Shown here in pieces: positions 43,384 to 55,467 of a stretch of 64,000 nt of DNA. The notes under the pieces are model-generated. The model ran no database searches. It was given only the letters and a program-made list of their open reading frames with translations, and was not told where the DNA came from. Every line of letters begins with the position of its first letter. Within the stretch, counting starts at the first letter, position 1. This DNA comes from Alisma plantago-aquatica. Lineage: Eukaryota > Streptophyta > Magnoliopsida > Alismatales > Alismataceae. The stretch covers positions 537,310,879 to 537,374,878 of the forward strand of contig OY856413.1 in assembly GCA_963693085.1 (NCBI GenBank). The letters are read 5' to 3'. A program made the position numbers and the translations under genes.

Positions 43384-46207
43384 TGAAACAACCCCACCCC
43401 TCGGTAACCTCCAATTAAGGAAGACCAAGAAGCTAGAGCCATTATCCCAAAACAAGATCATATGATTTTGCAAATAATAAAAAGCAATTAATAAATTCTA
43501 CCACAACTAAGCTTAAAATTGGATATTTTTTCTTTTTACATAACTTGAAAAATATAGGATTTGAGGAACTTTACCTAGATAGGAAACTGTCTATCTACAA
43601 TCCTCCAATCTTTATTTAGCTTTATTTATTCAATGTCACTTTAAATGTTCATCCACTTTCATGTATTCCTAAAACACCGACAAACAAAATGTCAATCAGT
43701 ATAACAAGTTATACTAGTTTGTGGGGGAACCAAAAGCTTGTGTCTATTTGTAACAATATATTGCAACCAAATTATTGCTTAACAGATCAAACTTTACTTC
43801 TTAAACATAACTACTCAATCCTAACATACCCTTGCCTCTGTGCTGTCCTTGTAGTGGACATGGATCCTACCTTTCTCATATGGTAGATCCCAAATAGCCC
43901 CTTTTGATCCTACCCTACAGGTAGACCAAGACATAGAGTTGTATAGTCGTATGATCCTACCCAAAGGTTGACCAAACATCGACTCAAGATAAAATGATGA
44001 TCCTACCCTAAGGGTAGACCAATAACTAGGTTATCCATATCTCACCATTACTCAAATCTATAGAGGAGGACTAGGATCTGAGCTAGTTATGCACATATAT
44101 TTATGGTGATATCCATAGTCACTTTATAGTTTCATGAAATAAAAGTCAACCAAGAATTTAATTTCAAGCAACCGGTATAACCTCAGAAATCACCATGAAA
44201 CTAGAGCAATTAGCCATAAGCGTAACCACATACCTGATTTGAAGTCTCAAATATAAGCAAGATATCCAACCATGCAAGTCAAGCAACCAATCAAGCAATC
44301 TTGATCCTGAAAACATGTATAATGCCTAACTATTTCCATCATATCCCAAAAAACTCCTTATTGATTTCGGACACCTTTCTAAGGTTTCTAAGTCTCATTA
44401 GGATTCATTAGGGTTTCTTAGATCAGTTTCTCAAACTTTACCTTTTTGAGTCAACAAACCCTAAAATAGTTTTTCTACTCATAAAACCCTAACTAATCAA
44501 ATTATCCACATTAAGGGTGATTTATTCTCAATATGTCTTAGGATCATCATATCTCTATTTTATTCATGTATTTTCACAATTAAAACCATTAAAAGTCATA
44601 ATTACAAAAATTAGGGTTTCTAGGCCCATTAATGCACTTTATACACATGAAACCCTAAATTAAGCCAATTAAGCGAAAAGATTATCTCTTTAGATATAAA
44701 TCTTCCTTTCATTAACAACAAGGTAGTATTGGCTTTAAAGTATCCAACGAACTTAACCAAATCTCATTAACATCAAAATTAGGGTTTTCTATTCATAAAT
44801 GCATTAAAGGTGACAAAAATATATACTTTTCAAATTTCAAGCAGAATCAAGCTTCAATTATATTTTTATTGGATTCCTTGCATTTTTCTAATCAATTTTC
44901 ATATATTACATGCCATACTATGATTATCCTATGATTTTCTATCATTTTTTACAACATAAACCATATGGACCAAAGGGAAGATGACACGTCAGTGAAGGAT
45001 ATCTTACCTAGGTGATCTGATGTGGGTCGTCTCCATGAATCACCACTCACCATGCATCCTGAGTTTCTACGCAAGCTGTGCACTTTGCGTCGGGTGAAAG
45101 GACTGCCCTGCCCCTCCGTGCCTTCTCTGGAGCCGGGGGTAGGAAGGCCTTTTCCCTCTTTCATTGTCTTCTTGACCCATGATTCCTCCATAGTGGTGCC
45201 ACACATGATCCTCACTGGAGCTCGTGTAATACTATGAATGAGATCATGATCAACAATGAGAAGGTGTCGCCTGTACTCGTGATGCTCGACCCAAGTCGAG
45301 GGGTAGCCTATATATAGGTGAGGGGGTCTAGGGTTGGCTCCCCAATCTTGTCATCAAATCCATGTCCAACTGGGATTGGGCATTTCCTAGAATAGCCACA
45401 AAACCTAGAAAAACCTTGGTTGGTTTTGTGTGGAATCATCTCCCGAACTCAACCATGGAGTTATTCTTCGTGCCAATGCACCGAATTTCACATAAAAAGG
45501 AGTCAAAGGTCAGTCGTCAGCTTCCTCCATTCTGACTCTGATTGGATCTGAATGATCCATGTGCACCGTTGGATGCCAGATCCAATGGCTCATGATGCCT
45601 ACTCAAAACCTATACAAAATCAAATTATGATATTAATGTGTGACATTCAATGTTATCCTCCCACTTTATGGGATCTTACAAAAATCATAACTCTCAAACC
45701 AAAAGTCCAACTAATCCCAAATTTTAAAGGAAAGTCCATAATGACTTAAAATACTTTTGTGTTAAGTTTGGGACACAAATTCGAAAGTATGAGAGATTTT
45801 CTTCATATGCAAGTTATCACTTAGTAACTCATATTTTATTCATATTTTCTCTCTCTTACTCTTTTATATCATTTATTTGGATTCCTTTTTACCAATAGAA
45901 ACTATGTGGATTAGAAATCTAATCCATGATGATCAATCATACAACTTTCCAGAGAATTTCACATTTTTCTCATCATTATCTTGATTTCTTTTCCCTTTTT
46001 ATGAATTATTAGATTTCCTTCAACTTTGCTTCCCTTTTTATCATATTGGACTTATTACTTCAATAAAGCCCATGAAAACATTTATGCAAAAGGAATATTA
46101 TCAAAGAAATCCATTGAATATACTTAAATCATACAATTTTCATAATCATTCAATTTATTGGAGAAATTACATTTCAAAACATATAAGCCCAAAATTGGGT
46201 TGTAACA
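43384..46207 (-). mobile_element. 5' LTR of gypsy element C (2824 bp)
   Basis: It starts TGAAACAACCCCACCCC and ends GGGTTGTAACA. It is collinear with 19296-21930 but keeps the inner 186 bp missing there. A TATA box CCTATATATAGG lies at 45307-45318. A small set of GATCCTACC...GGTAGACCA repeats (about 43863-44030, also 19770-19935) is internal to the LTR. The following AGTAT is the second target-site copy. Confidence 0.9.
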
Positions 46208-46341
46208 AGTATCTTTTCTATCAATTTTGTTCCAAAAATACTCATCCCTTTTTATGTTTTTTGAAATGGATGTTTGTATGTCTATTTATCAATCATTTAT
46301 GCATTGTTTCTATGCAGGTTTTCCTACATGTTATTTCTATT

Positions 46342-48249
46342 ATGGATCTTAGTCTCGATACTGATGCTAATAATGATATGATTTACTGTGATGATGATAA
46401 TGTTCAGTCTTATTCATCTGTCGACATTGATTCTATGTCCTCATTTGATATCCCTAGAATTAGAATTGAATTCGAAAGTTTAGATGATGGTTTATCTTTT
46501 TAATCTAGATATGCTGGTATGATTGGGTTTAATGTTAGGAAAGATGACAATCATTATAAATGAGGCACTAAGATTTTGCTTGCTAAAGATTTAATTTTAG
46601 TTGTTCTAAGAGATCCAAAAGTATTATGAGCCCTATTTGTGATGAAGTTTGTGATCTACATGAGAAGTTGTCCAACAAACATAAGCGTTCCGTGAAAAGG
46701 TGTGGGTGCAAATCCTTGATCCGATTTACACTAGACAAGTTGTCATCTAAATGGGTTGTTACTACTTTTGTTGGTGAACACAATCACAATCTTGAAGATG
46801 ATGCTCACTTTCTCTACTTGAAGTGTAATTCTTCTCTTGACCAAACTCGAAATGAGATGCTTTCTTCGATGAGTCAAGCAAATATTCCTATCTCCAAACA
46901 CTTTCATTAATAGCAACCAAGTCTGGTGGTTAAGAAAAGTTGACATTTACAAGTAGACAAGCTCATGAACACCTTAGTAGCAAGAGAAAGGAGTCATCTA
47001 GATATGATGTGGATATGGTGTTAGATCTTTTTTCAAGCTTCAAAGTCTTGGATTCTAAATTCTTTTATATGTATTAGAAGGATTTTGATGGTTGCTTGAC
47101 ACATTTGTTTTGGTCTGATCTGGTTTCAGTAGATGATTGTGCGCTCTTTGGTGATGCCATTGTATTTGATACCACTTATCGTACTAATAAGTATTCAATG
47201 GTTTTTGGAATGTTTGGTGGTGTTGATCACCATAAAAAACAATTTTATTTGCTTCACCCTTATTGTCGGATGAGAAGTACGAGTCATTTCTATGGGTTTT
47301 TTTAATCAATATCTATTGTGTTTTTCCAAAGAGTCGGTATCCATCATAACTGATCAAGACCCAACAATGAATGATGCTATCATTATTACTTTTTCATCAT
47401 GTAATCATCATTTTTACACCTGGAACATCCTACAGAAACTCCCCTCTAAACTTGGTGGAGTACCTAATAAGGATCATCATTAGTGCTTTGAATGATTGTG
47501 TCTGGAATGTAGATGATACAGAAAATTTTGAAGAGAGATGAAGTTTTATAGTCAAAGAGAACAACTTATTGTCCATTAATTGGTATTGTGATGTGTATGC
47601 CATGCGGTGGCAATGGGTGCCATGTTTTATACATGATTCTTTCTTTGCTGGCATGAGGACAACCCATAGAAGTGAGAGCCTTAATGCATTCATTAGAATC
47701 CACATCAACAACAGAAAAACACTCTTTGAACTTGTTTGTAGCTTGGAGACTGCTTATTCTCATGTGCGGGAGATAGAAAATTTCAAGGATTTTGACGACG
47801 AGTACAACATGCCTTTGGCTTCATTATGGCCTTTAGAGGAGAAAATAAGAGGTATATACACCAAGTCTATTTTTAAGATCTTTCAATCTGAAGTTCATCA
47901 AAGTATGGTGTATAACATGTAGGATACTTCTGATGAAGGTGTGTTTGAGGTCTATCATGTTGGTGGTTCTAGTGACATAGATATTTTTCATGATAGGCTC
48001 ATTGCTTTGCAGAAGGAGCTGTCAAAATTAGATGTTGTTGATGTTGGTGAAACTGGTTCTAATACAACTTCTTCTATTGCTGTCAAGGTCAACATTCCTA
48101 GTATTTCCAAAACTAAAGGAAGACCTACATCGACTGATGTGCAATATAAATCTAGAGTTGAAATGTCTCAGTCTAAAATGAGACTGTGTAAAAGTTTCTT
48201 ACAATAAAGTGTCAATCATGATAGCAGAAACTGTCCTTTGAAGAAATAA
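46342..48249 (+). pseudogene. FAR1/FHY3-type MULE transposase, decayed
   Basis: The start at 46342 (MDLSLDTDANND) follows an intron-like acceptor TGCAG at 46313-46317. FESLDDGLSF, then SRYAGMIGFNVRKDD leads to the FAR1 zinc-binding segment (46626-46910) with KRCGCKSLIRF, WVVTTFVGEHNHNL. The MULE core follows: FGDAIVFDTTYRTNKYSMVFG (first catalytic Asp) and IITDQDPTMNDAI (second). The later part has WVPCFIHDSFFAGMRTTHRSESLNAF and YHVGGSSD. A KTKGRPTS tail ends in a damaged zinc knuckle (NHDSRNCPLKK). Several stops and frame changes (for example TAA after GLSF and TAG before KDFDG) make it inactive. Confidence 0.88.
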
Positions 48250-48389
48250 GTGTATGCGCTACCTACTAAGCAGATATATTTTTAGATCTACATAGTTGTT
48301 GTCTTAACTTTCTTTTTGTTTTGTTTATGTGCAGGAACTGAGCATGTTCTTTCTTGAAAGTTGTGGTTGGCATTTGTAGTGGTTCATTT

Positions 48390-50150
48390 GTAAGTGTTCC
48401 TTTGTAGTTACATTGCAAAATCTTTTATTACTTTTTTGACCCAGAGTTACTATATATGTCTAATACTTACTTTCCAGTATACACAATTACTTTTTGGTTC
48501 ACATAGTTATTTTTCTATTCTCATGCTTACTCTTCAATTAACAGAGATACTTTTCTGGATTGTGGTGTTCCTGATTGATATGTTACTTATCTTCACTGAT
48601 CTGTAATGATGCTCCCTGCTCCACCGTATTGCTGATGCTAATGTTTCTTCTGATGTTGGCTTCCTGATGCGAATCTACTGCTACTTCTACTGTTGGAGTT
48701 GATTATTGAGTTGTTTTAGTGTAATTTTATCTAATTGTTTAGTGTGTGAGTCATGTCAAAAGTTGATGTAAATGTAATGGTTCATATGTACTTTGTGTCA
48801 TCTGTAATTCACATTTTATCACACTTCACTTTTGTTGTTACTCTTTTCTGTGGAGCTGCATATGTATCGAATTCAAATGTATGTTAAAGATTCTTTAAAG
48901 TTTGGTAGGCATGTGATATGTTCTTCCATTTTCTGTTACATATCACATTTGTGAATTTGTTTTTTCTATTTCCATGATTTAGTATCAGATTTGAGAAATA
49001 CTTCTTGCTACAAACTAGTCCTTACTCAAGATCAGGATAATTCTATTACAGTTCAATCATAAACTTACTTTTAGGTCAAAAGATTACTTTTTGTACCATA
49101 TAGTTACTCTTTGTGTCAATACGATACGTTATGGGTGCACCTGTTATGCTTGAATTTTTTGTGTTACTGTTTAGTTCATATAGTTACTTAAATATTCAAA
49201 GATTTACTTTATAAGTAGAAATATGACACTTTGTTATTTAGCAGCTGCAACACAATAATTGTGTAATGTTATCTTCATATATTTACATTCTTATCGAGAA
49301 CGGCTTGTTGCTACTTTCTACAACTATTTCTTACATTTGCGGATCCAAACTTAACAATTACGTCCAATAGTTACATTGTATTTACACAGTTACCTTTTGG
49401 ATTGTTGAGTTACTTTCCAATTCAATAAGTTACGTTTTACAATGATACATTTACATTTGTATTCAAAATGTTACTTTTTAGTTTCCATATTTACGTTTTT
49501 GTTTACATTGTTACTTTATAGCTAGAATAATCACACTTTGTTGTTCATCAGTAGTCACAAGAATGTGTTGAACCTTATGAACATGTTGATCATAATGAAA
49601 CTTGTCATTCTTAGATATATAGATCAGATATATAATGGGACTGTTCTAATTGAACACGATCATTCTAAAAAGAGAAAGATTCACTTTTGTTACATTTTGG
49701 AACTCTATGTTACTCTTGTGTACCCAATGTTACTTAATAATGTCCATCAGTTATGTTTTCATCCACAATGTTACTTTCATTTTATATAGTTACTTGGTAC
49801 ATCATGTTATTACTTTTAAGTTGATAGAGTTACTTTTCAGTTCATATAGTAAATTTATATCTGGAACGATCATACTTTGTTATTTTAGCCTTAATATAAA
49901 AAAAAATGTTAAACTTTATGTTCAGATAGTTGTATACTTATTAAGAATTCCTTAGGATATATAATTCAGAATCTTTTGTTACATTTTTTATGAATAGTTA
50001 CTTTATATGTTAGTTAATTACTCTATAGTACATAGAATCACTTTTTAGTTCAGACTGTTACTCTATCATTCTCATAGTTAATTTTCTATTCAAGTACTTA
50101 CTTTACATTTCACGTATTTACTCTTCAGTTCAGGGAGTTATTTATTAGAT
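48390..50150. repeat. 20 bp phased GTTACTTT-type repeat array of the MULE
   Basis: A degenerate unit beginning TTACTTTT and ending in ATAG or similar recurs about every 20 bp. Between about 48450 and 48545, five successive units are each 20 bp. The array covers most of the spacer between the two convergent MULE genes. There is no credible coding sequence. Regular spacing near two helical turns would place the motif on one DNA face. Confidence 0.85.
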
Positions 50151-50544
50151 GGAACGAGCACCTACTGAATCTGATCACAATCATTATCTACATATATATG
50201 ACTTGTGATACAACATGTCATACACAATAATTCTCTTCCATATGAACACTAGCTAGACAAACTTAGAAGACCATCCAATGAACATCAAACTAATAGGTTC
50301 AAACTTTATACAAAAAACATCAAACCCATACATATTACTGTAACTAGAACCATAATATATGCATAAACATAAACCCATACAACTTCTATTCTCTCCTGAC
50401 TCCAACTGTAATTTTTTGTTCAACCCAAAACATAGTTCAGACTTGAATTGTATTTTCCAGAGTTTACATACACATTTTCTCAAGCATCATTCCAAATTCA
50501 CATTATTTTACTACATTGTTTTCTAAAAGTTGTACTTAATCTGA

Positions 50545-51260
50545 CACATGTCATGTATTTAGGCTTGGCATAACATCATTAGATCTGTATTCATTCTTCC
50601 TGTCACCTGCTCCTTCTTTTGACTCTTCATGATCTCGAGTAGGTTATGTTTCTGGCTACAGTCTTCCCCTATTCATCATTCCTTGGAAGATCTCTACCCT
50701 AATTACAGGGATGTCTTTACTTGTGAAGTTCATTTCTTTTCCATTCACCAATCATTCAAGATACTTCATAACGTATACTCCACAATCAACACCATGATCT
50801 CCTTGCTGGGGGCATTCAGGGTACTCTAGACATTTGAATTTCATGTTCTAGCACACCCCTAAAGAATTCATGAACAAATCCCACCTGCATGCAAAACCAA
50901 ATATTGTTAAGTACAATTTAACCAACACCATTTTGATTCAAAGGTGAATTAAACAATGCTCGACTTTTCTTACCCACATAATGACTTCTTTGTTAGAACT
51001 GGACTTCCCAGACATTGAATTGTAAAATCTATGCACCCCATCTTTGAAACTTGCTTCAAGCAAGTGTCAGTGATTGTCGTTGTTCAGTATTGTAAACACC
51101 GAATCCATTGCAAAAAATTTGGGGTCGGGTACATTGAATAGAGGTGATAGCATGTTGATCACCTTTATTGTAATATCAACCACCATCATGTTCAATTTTT
51201 GCTAGAAAAACAACATTCCAAATTGCATTGTTGTGACCTTTATTGTATTTTGGTAAGTTG
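50545..51260 (-). pseudogene. Ulp1-type (C48) cysteine peptidase remnant in the MULE
   Basis: Ulp1 enzymes cleave SUMO-type modifiers. On the minus strand FAMDSVFTILNNDNH, a TGA in place of Trp, and HLLEASFKDGVHRFYNSMSGK give the catalytic His segment. The usual Asp of YDSM is Asn (YNSM). An intron-like GTAAGA lies near 50985. After an acceptor near 50885 come CLEYPECPQQGDHGVDCGVYVMKYLE (oxyanion Gln and catalytic Cys) and KDIPVIRVEIFQ. Stops interrupt it (TGA in KYLE-LVNG). The order His, Asp position, Gln, Cys is that of the family. The changed Asp and the stops argue for loss of activity. Confidence 0.82.
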
Positions 51261-51885
51261 CTCTAATCTAGTGTGATTGTGGTTTCTCTTACCAGTGCAT
51301 AAGTACTCAAACAATGCCATGACAATGCCTTCCTTGTCTTTTTGCTTGTCGTTTCTTTCAACATTTGAATAAATCAATCCATAACCTAAAAACCAGACTC
51401 TTAAGTTAGGAATCCATAATATAGTGATAAATACTTACGACTTCAGTTCTTACAGGTCATTGAGTCATTTTGTCTTTGAATAGTAGTGTTGATAGATCCT
51501 TCCCCATGCACCATGTATCTTCTCCAAATCTCCATTCACTTCTAGACCTACACATTTTTTTGTTTTCTAAAAGTTTTATTCTAAAGATGTGACATACAAT
51601 TTATAAACTGAGCAACCATTTTATACTAGGAATGTATCTATTGTACCTAACAAGTAGCTATTATTGTCGACGATTAAGTTATTGGTACACATATAAAAAG
51701 TAATATAATGGCTATTGCGTAACAAATTTTTAGTCTATGAGTACAAAAAAGTAACTCCTTACACTTCATCTATATTCTGAATGAATTTATCTACATTGTC
51801 TTTTAGTTCTTTTGTTTTGAAGTGATCAAACCCTATGAATGTTGAACTCTTTTTCCATTTTTGAAGTGTAACGTATGCTAGTTAC

Positions 51886-52827
51886 TTATCTAAAAGATAC
51901 ATAAAATTTCAGATATTTTCTTCCATTGTTTACCATTACATGTGCATGTCTTTTGATTTTGATGTTTTCCTCTATGCTACCAATGTCCGTCTTCATATTC
52001 CTCTTCCTCTTTATCATCACTTTTGGTATTTTCTTCTTGATTTCTTCTGAAGTTATTCCAGCTTCTCTTTCTTTTTCAGTTGTCTCTAATTCTTTTTGTT
52101 CAACTTCAATTTCTACATTCATTGTTATCTTTTCTATCTCAATTTCTTCTGAAGTTATTTCAGCTTCTTTTTCATTAACAATTGTCTCTAATTCTTTTTG
52201 TTTAGCTTCAATTTCTACATTCATTGTTATCTTTTCTATCTCATCTTCCTCTTTCTCTATTGGAATTTCTAATCTAAAAAAAGCATCTTCAAACAATGTA
52301 CATGAATCTTCTTACATTGTATATGAAACTTGTTTATGTTGTTTCTCAACCACTTTTCTCTTCAGACATAGTTTGCTTGATCTTGGTTCTTCTTCCCTTT
52401 CTTCATTCTTACTTGTGGATTTAGTTACTAATCCACCCTTTTCCATTTGCAACCTCTTCAAATTGAATTCTCCATGGTCTATATCCAACCACTTCTTTCT
52501 TAGTTCTTGCATCCTCTTTATAGGTTCATTTTCTATCAAATCTGACCTATCATTTGCAATGAATCTGGGAGGTGATGTATCCCCAACTTCTAGATGACTT
52601 TCATTTTCATTCCCATTCTTAAACATTCTATTTTCATCTTCTATTTCTAACAACCTTTTCCTCAATATGTCATTTTCTTCTCTTAAAGAAGAAAAAGCTT
52701 CAACAATTATTTGACTGTAAACCTCTTTCTGCATTCTTGGTTCATTCTCAAGAACTTGGACTCTCTTCTCCAAGCTATCTGCCACTTCTCTACTCCTCTC
52801 AATTGATGTAACTACCCTAGTAGTCAC
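51886..52827 (-). pseudogene. Coiled-coil acidic protein segment of the MULE, split by one stop
   Basis: One frame spans 52827 to 51886, broken only by a TAA at 52312-52314. The upper part has heptad-like stretches (SLEKRVQVLENE, SSLREENDILRKRLLEIEDENRM). The lower part is Glu-rich with a 32-33 residue direct duplication containing EIEKITMNVEIE twice. It lies between a mobile-domain-like segment and the Ulp1 remnant on the same strand, as expected for the linker of a plant transposon Ulp1 protein. It has no enzymatic motif. Confidence 0.6.
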
Positions 52828-53210
52828 TTGTTTACTCTTTGCACAATTTTTTGCAAGGTAAAATGTAAAGTCTTATACTCTCTTTGTAGCTTCCCATTTA
52901 TCCATGTTATCCTTCTTTAACTTTGTCAAAATCAGTGCTCATCAAACATTATTAGGTCAATAATGTATCATGTGTATCTTATATATATTATATGAATTTA
53001 GATAGTGATTCTCTTCAATAACATTCAATCTTACATTTACAACCTCTAAATTTCTTAGATCCTTTATCTTCTTAACAGAAGCAACCCATTTCTTTATCCT
53101 TGGCTTTGCTTCATTCAGTGTTGGCTTTGCTACTATGGTAATTTCATAAGACCAGACCTGCGTGGATACAAAAAGTACAATTTAGAGTTTAGATCTTCAT
53201 ATAGATCAGT

Positions 53211-53408
53211 TCAATGAAATAAAAAAAGATTAAACAAGTTACTCACGCACAGACACATGACACACCCTGTCGTGTAGAATGTGCTTCCACTACTTTCCCC
53301 TCTTTTCCTCCTTTTTAGATTCTCACTTAATTCCTTCATCCTCTTGAAGAAGTGACTATGGACTAACTTATCCCAATTTAATTGCCCTGTTGCAGTTACA
53401 TCATCCAA
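53211..53408 (-). pseudogene. Segment downstream of the mobile-domain-like exon
   Basis: The frame MDDVTATGQLNWDKLVHSHFFKRMKELSENLKRRKR...FYTTGCVMCLCV follows the segment at 53508-53900 on the same strand. It resembles the continuation often seen in plant transposon-associated Ulp1 proteins, where a WA-LV-LL stretch is followed by GC-L-L. It is short, and exon boundaries are uncertain. Confidence 0.45.
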
Positions 53409-53507
53409 TTAGTATAGAAGGAAAAGTGGGACACAATAACTTGAATCTGGCAATAGGAATGTTACCAACAAGTACAACATCCATGCTCTACACATGTTTT
53501 GGTAGTT

Positions 53508-53900
53508 TTATTCTGCATCATTCTTGGCAAATTCTTGCCACAACTTCCCTAAGTTGTCATTATGTAATACATCCTTCTCCCTTCTTTTCTTGACTCCTTC
53601 ACCACTTTCATCTTCTACCTTTTTTGCAATAGTCAAATCCTCCCAAACCTTCAGTACAATCTGTGGTTTTTTTCTCGGTACAATATCTATTTCATTACTA
53701 GGTAAACCTAGTACCACTATAACATCCTCTAATCTCATCCTAGCCTCAACCCTTGGTGCCATCATGAATCTATCTTCTTCAATATATCTTTCAATTAGAT
53801 CTTCTAAAAAAGCCACATCTACAGTAAGATTAGGCATGGCTATCAAATTCACAAAAGCAGTTGACCTCATCATTTCCATTTGATTTTTGCTAAGGGACAA
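53508..53900 (-). pseudogene. Plant-mobile-domain-like N-terminal segment of the Ulp1 gene
   Basis: A 130-codon open frame reads MSLSKNQMEMMRSTAFVNLIAMPNLTVDVAFLEDLIERYIEE...RMRLEDVIVVLGLPSNEIDIV. The pattern of a small hydrophobic start, LL-DLIERY and then LEDV-LGLPS is typical of the mobile-domain-like region found in plant transposon proteins, often with a C-terminal Ulp1 peptidase. Its position on the Ulp1 strand fits. The function of the domain is not established. No stop interrupts this exon. Confidence 0.65.
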
Positions 53901-53989
53901 GATGTTTTGGATGATGTTATAACTCTTAATGTAGCATCTGTGGCAAAGTTTTTGTGTACATGCAAAAATATCAAAAAGTTCATGTTAAT

Positions 53990-54620
53990 TTGCTTTTCTA
54001 GTTACCATTTTACAATGTTACTTTTCAATTCATAAGATTACTTTTCATTTCAAATAGTTACTTTCTATATGTGAATAGTTACTTTTTGGTTTACAAATTT
54101 ACTATTTTGTTTTACACAGTTACTCTAAAATTAACAAAGTTACTTTTCTTTTGTCATTGTAGAGAAGGTGTGTGTGTACCATATTAATGTGATTATGCTA
54201 ACTTAAACGTACACAAATTCAAGTAGTAGAGTAAAATATTTTATTATCAGTCCACAAGATTACTTTTCAATTCACATAGTATTTTTCCTTTCATATTGTT
54301 ACTTTTTAGTTTGCACACATACTTTTTTGTCAATATTTCTTACCTACCAATCTACACAGTTACATTTTATTTCAGAATGTTACTTTTTTGTTATCCAACT
54401 TACTTTCCAGTTGACGTAGTTACTTTTACAGTCAATAAGTTACCTTTTGCTTAGCCTAGTTACATTTTCGTTGACACATATACTTTCTTGTTAGCCAACT
54501 TACTTTCCAGTTGACGTAGTTACTTTTACAGTCTATAAGTTACCTTTTTCTTAGCCTAGTTATATTTTCATTTATAGTATTACATTTTAGTTTACAGTGA
54601 TACATTTTCATAAAAATGTG
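53990..54620. repeat. Second 20 bp phased repeat array of the MULE
   Basis: TTACTTTT-type units repeat every 20-21 bp. Successive spacings near 54037-54145 are 20, 21, 20, 21 and 20 by hand count. It lies between coding segments of the minus-strand gene set, probably in an intron. Confidence 0.85.
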
Positions 54621-54883
54621 TAACTTGCATTATCAGAATGATAGTTAGTAGTCTACATTACCTTCTATAATCTATCTTTTGCCTTCAAGTTTCATTTTCA
54701 GCTTCAGAGTCTTCCCCTACTTTCCTTTGTGATGTTTTTTTTCTATCGATCTTGAATCGATCCTTCTTCAGTTGCTTCCAGTTCTTCACTCTGATGCACA
54801 ACAAGCAATTCTTCTTCAACATCTTCATGCACATCAACCCTTTCTTCTTAAGCAGGATCTACTTCTGGTTTCTCATTCTCACA

Positions 54884-55072
54884 TTAAAAAACTAGCTCCT
54901 TTTCAGCAGCTTCATGCACAATAGGTTTTGGTTCCTCGTTCTCACTCACAACAACAAACTCTTCTTCAACAGCTTTAGCTGCATCAATCTCAACTGAATT
55001 GTTCTCATCTCCAGTAGCCTCATCCCCATCAATAGTACTAGTTGTCTTGCTACTATGCCTCTTAAAAACCAA
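54884..55072 (-). pseudogene. Acidic N-terminal segment of the MULE minus-strand gene
   Basis: This short frame (MVFKRHSSKTTSTIDGDEATGDE...EEEFVVVSENEEP) is Glu-rich. It may be the first exon of the mobile-domain/Ulp1 gene. However, the DNA near 55062 already matches a gypsy LTR, so the apparent start may be created by that junction. Low-complexity composition makes it weak evidence alone. Confidence 0.3.
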
Positions 55073-55467
55073 AGCATTACATTACACTAGGGCTATTGAA
55101 TCACAAAGCATGTAAAATGTAGAGGAAAGTGCAAGTTCAGTCATAACAATAGAATTAATGAGATTTGCATCACATAAATGGACAATATGATACATACACC
55201 GCATAAGTGGGTAAAATAGTTCATATCTACAAGTAGGGTTTCATCATGAAGTAAAGTACAACTATGAGTCAATAAGAGTATCAACAAAATTTTCATATCA
55301 TCTATCACAAATGAGCAACCTCTCAAAGGAGGAAGAGAAATGTGTATAGGGTATTGTGTGCCAAATGATCAAGAGAGAGTGATAAATATGGGTGAATGCT
55401 CAATACGATAAATAAGGATGTAATCTATCTCATATTGAGTCTGCATGAGTCCAAAGCTAACCCTAGG
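55062..55467 (-). mobile_element. LTR fragment related to the LTR of element B
   Basis: The block ACTAGGGCTATTGAATCACA and the following ~350 bp align with about 27225-27490 of the LTR of B, with several gaps. Examples are the CACATAA and GCATAAGTGGG pieces and AAGTAGGGT...CATGAAG. Its left edge cuts the MULE and its right edge is cut by element D. It is a diverged relative of B, not a copy. Confidence 0.6.

Larger units (their letters stand above)
46208..55061 (+). mobile_element. Right part of the FAR1/Ulp1-type MULE
   Basis: It continues the element interrupted at 19295. It carries a decayed FAR1-type transposase on the plus strand, a roughly 1.8 kb array of 20 bp phased repeats, and a minus-strand gene set (mobile-domain-like, coiled coil, Ulp1) converging on the transposase. 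A second array lies within that set. The right terminus is not in the window, because the sequence changes to a gypsy LTR fragment near 55062. Two convergent genes recall maize MuDR. Ulp1-bearing MULEs such as Kaonashi are known in plants. Confidence 0.7.

Noticed and set aside
47430..47763. Minus-strand frames over the transposase
   Set aside because: They are antisense to recognisable FAR1-type transposase motifs.
51926..52597. 223-codon plus-strand open frame rich in Ser, Phe and Ile
   Set aside because: It is the antisense shadow of the Glu/Lys-rich coiled-coil frame, whose complement reads as a hydrophobic Ser-rich sequence. The minus strand fits the neighbouring gene order.
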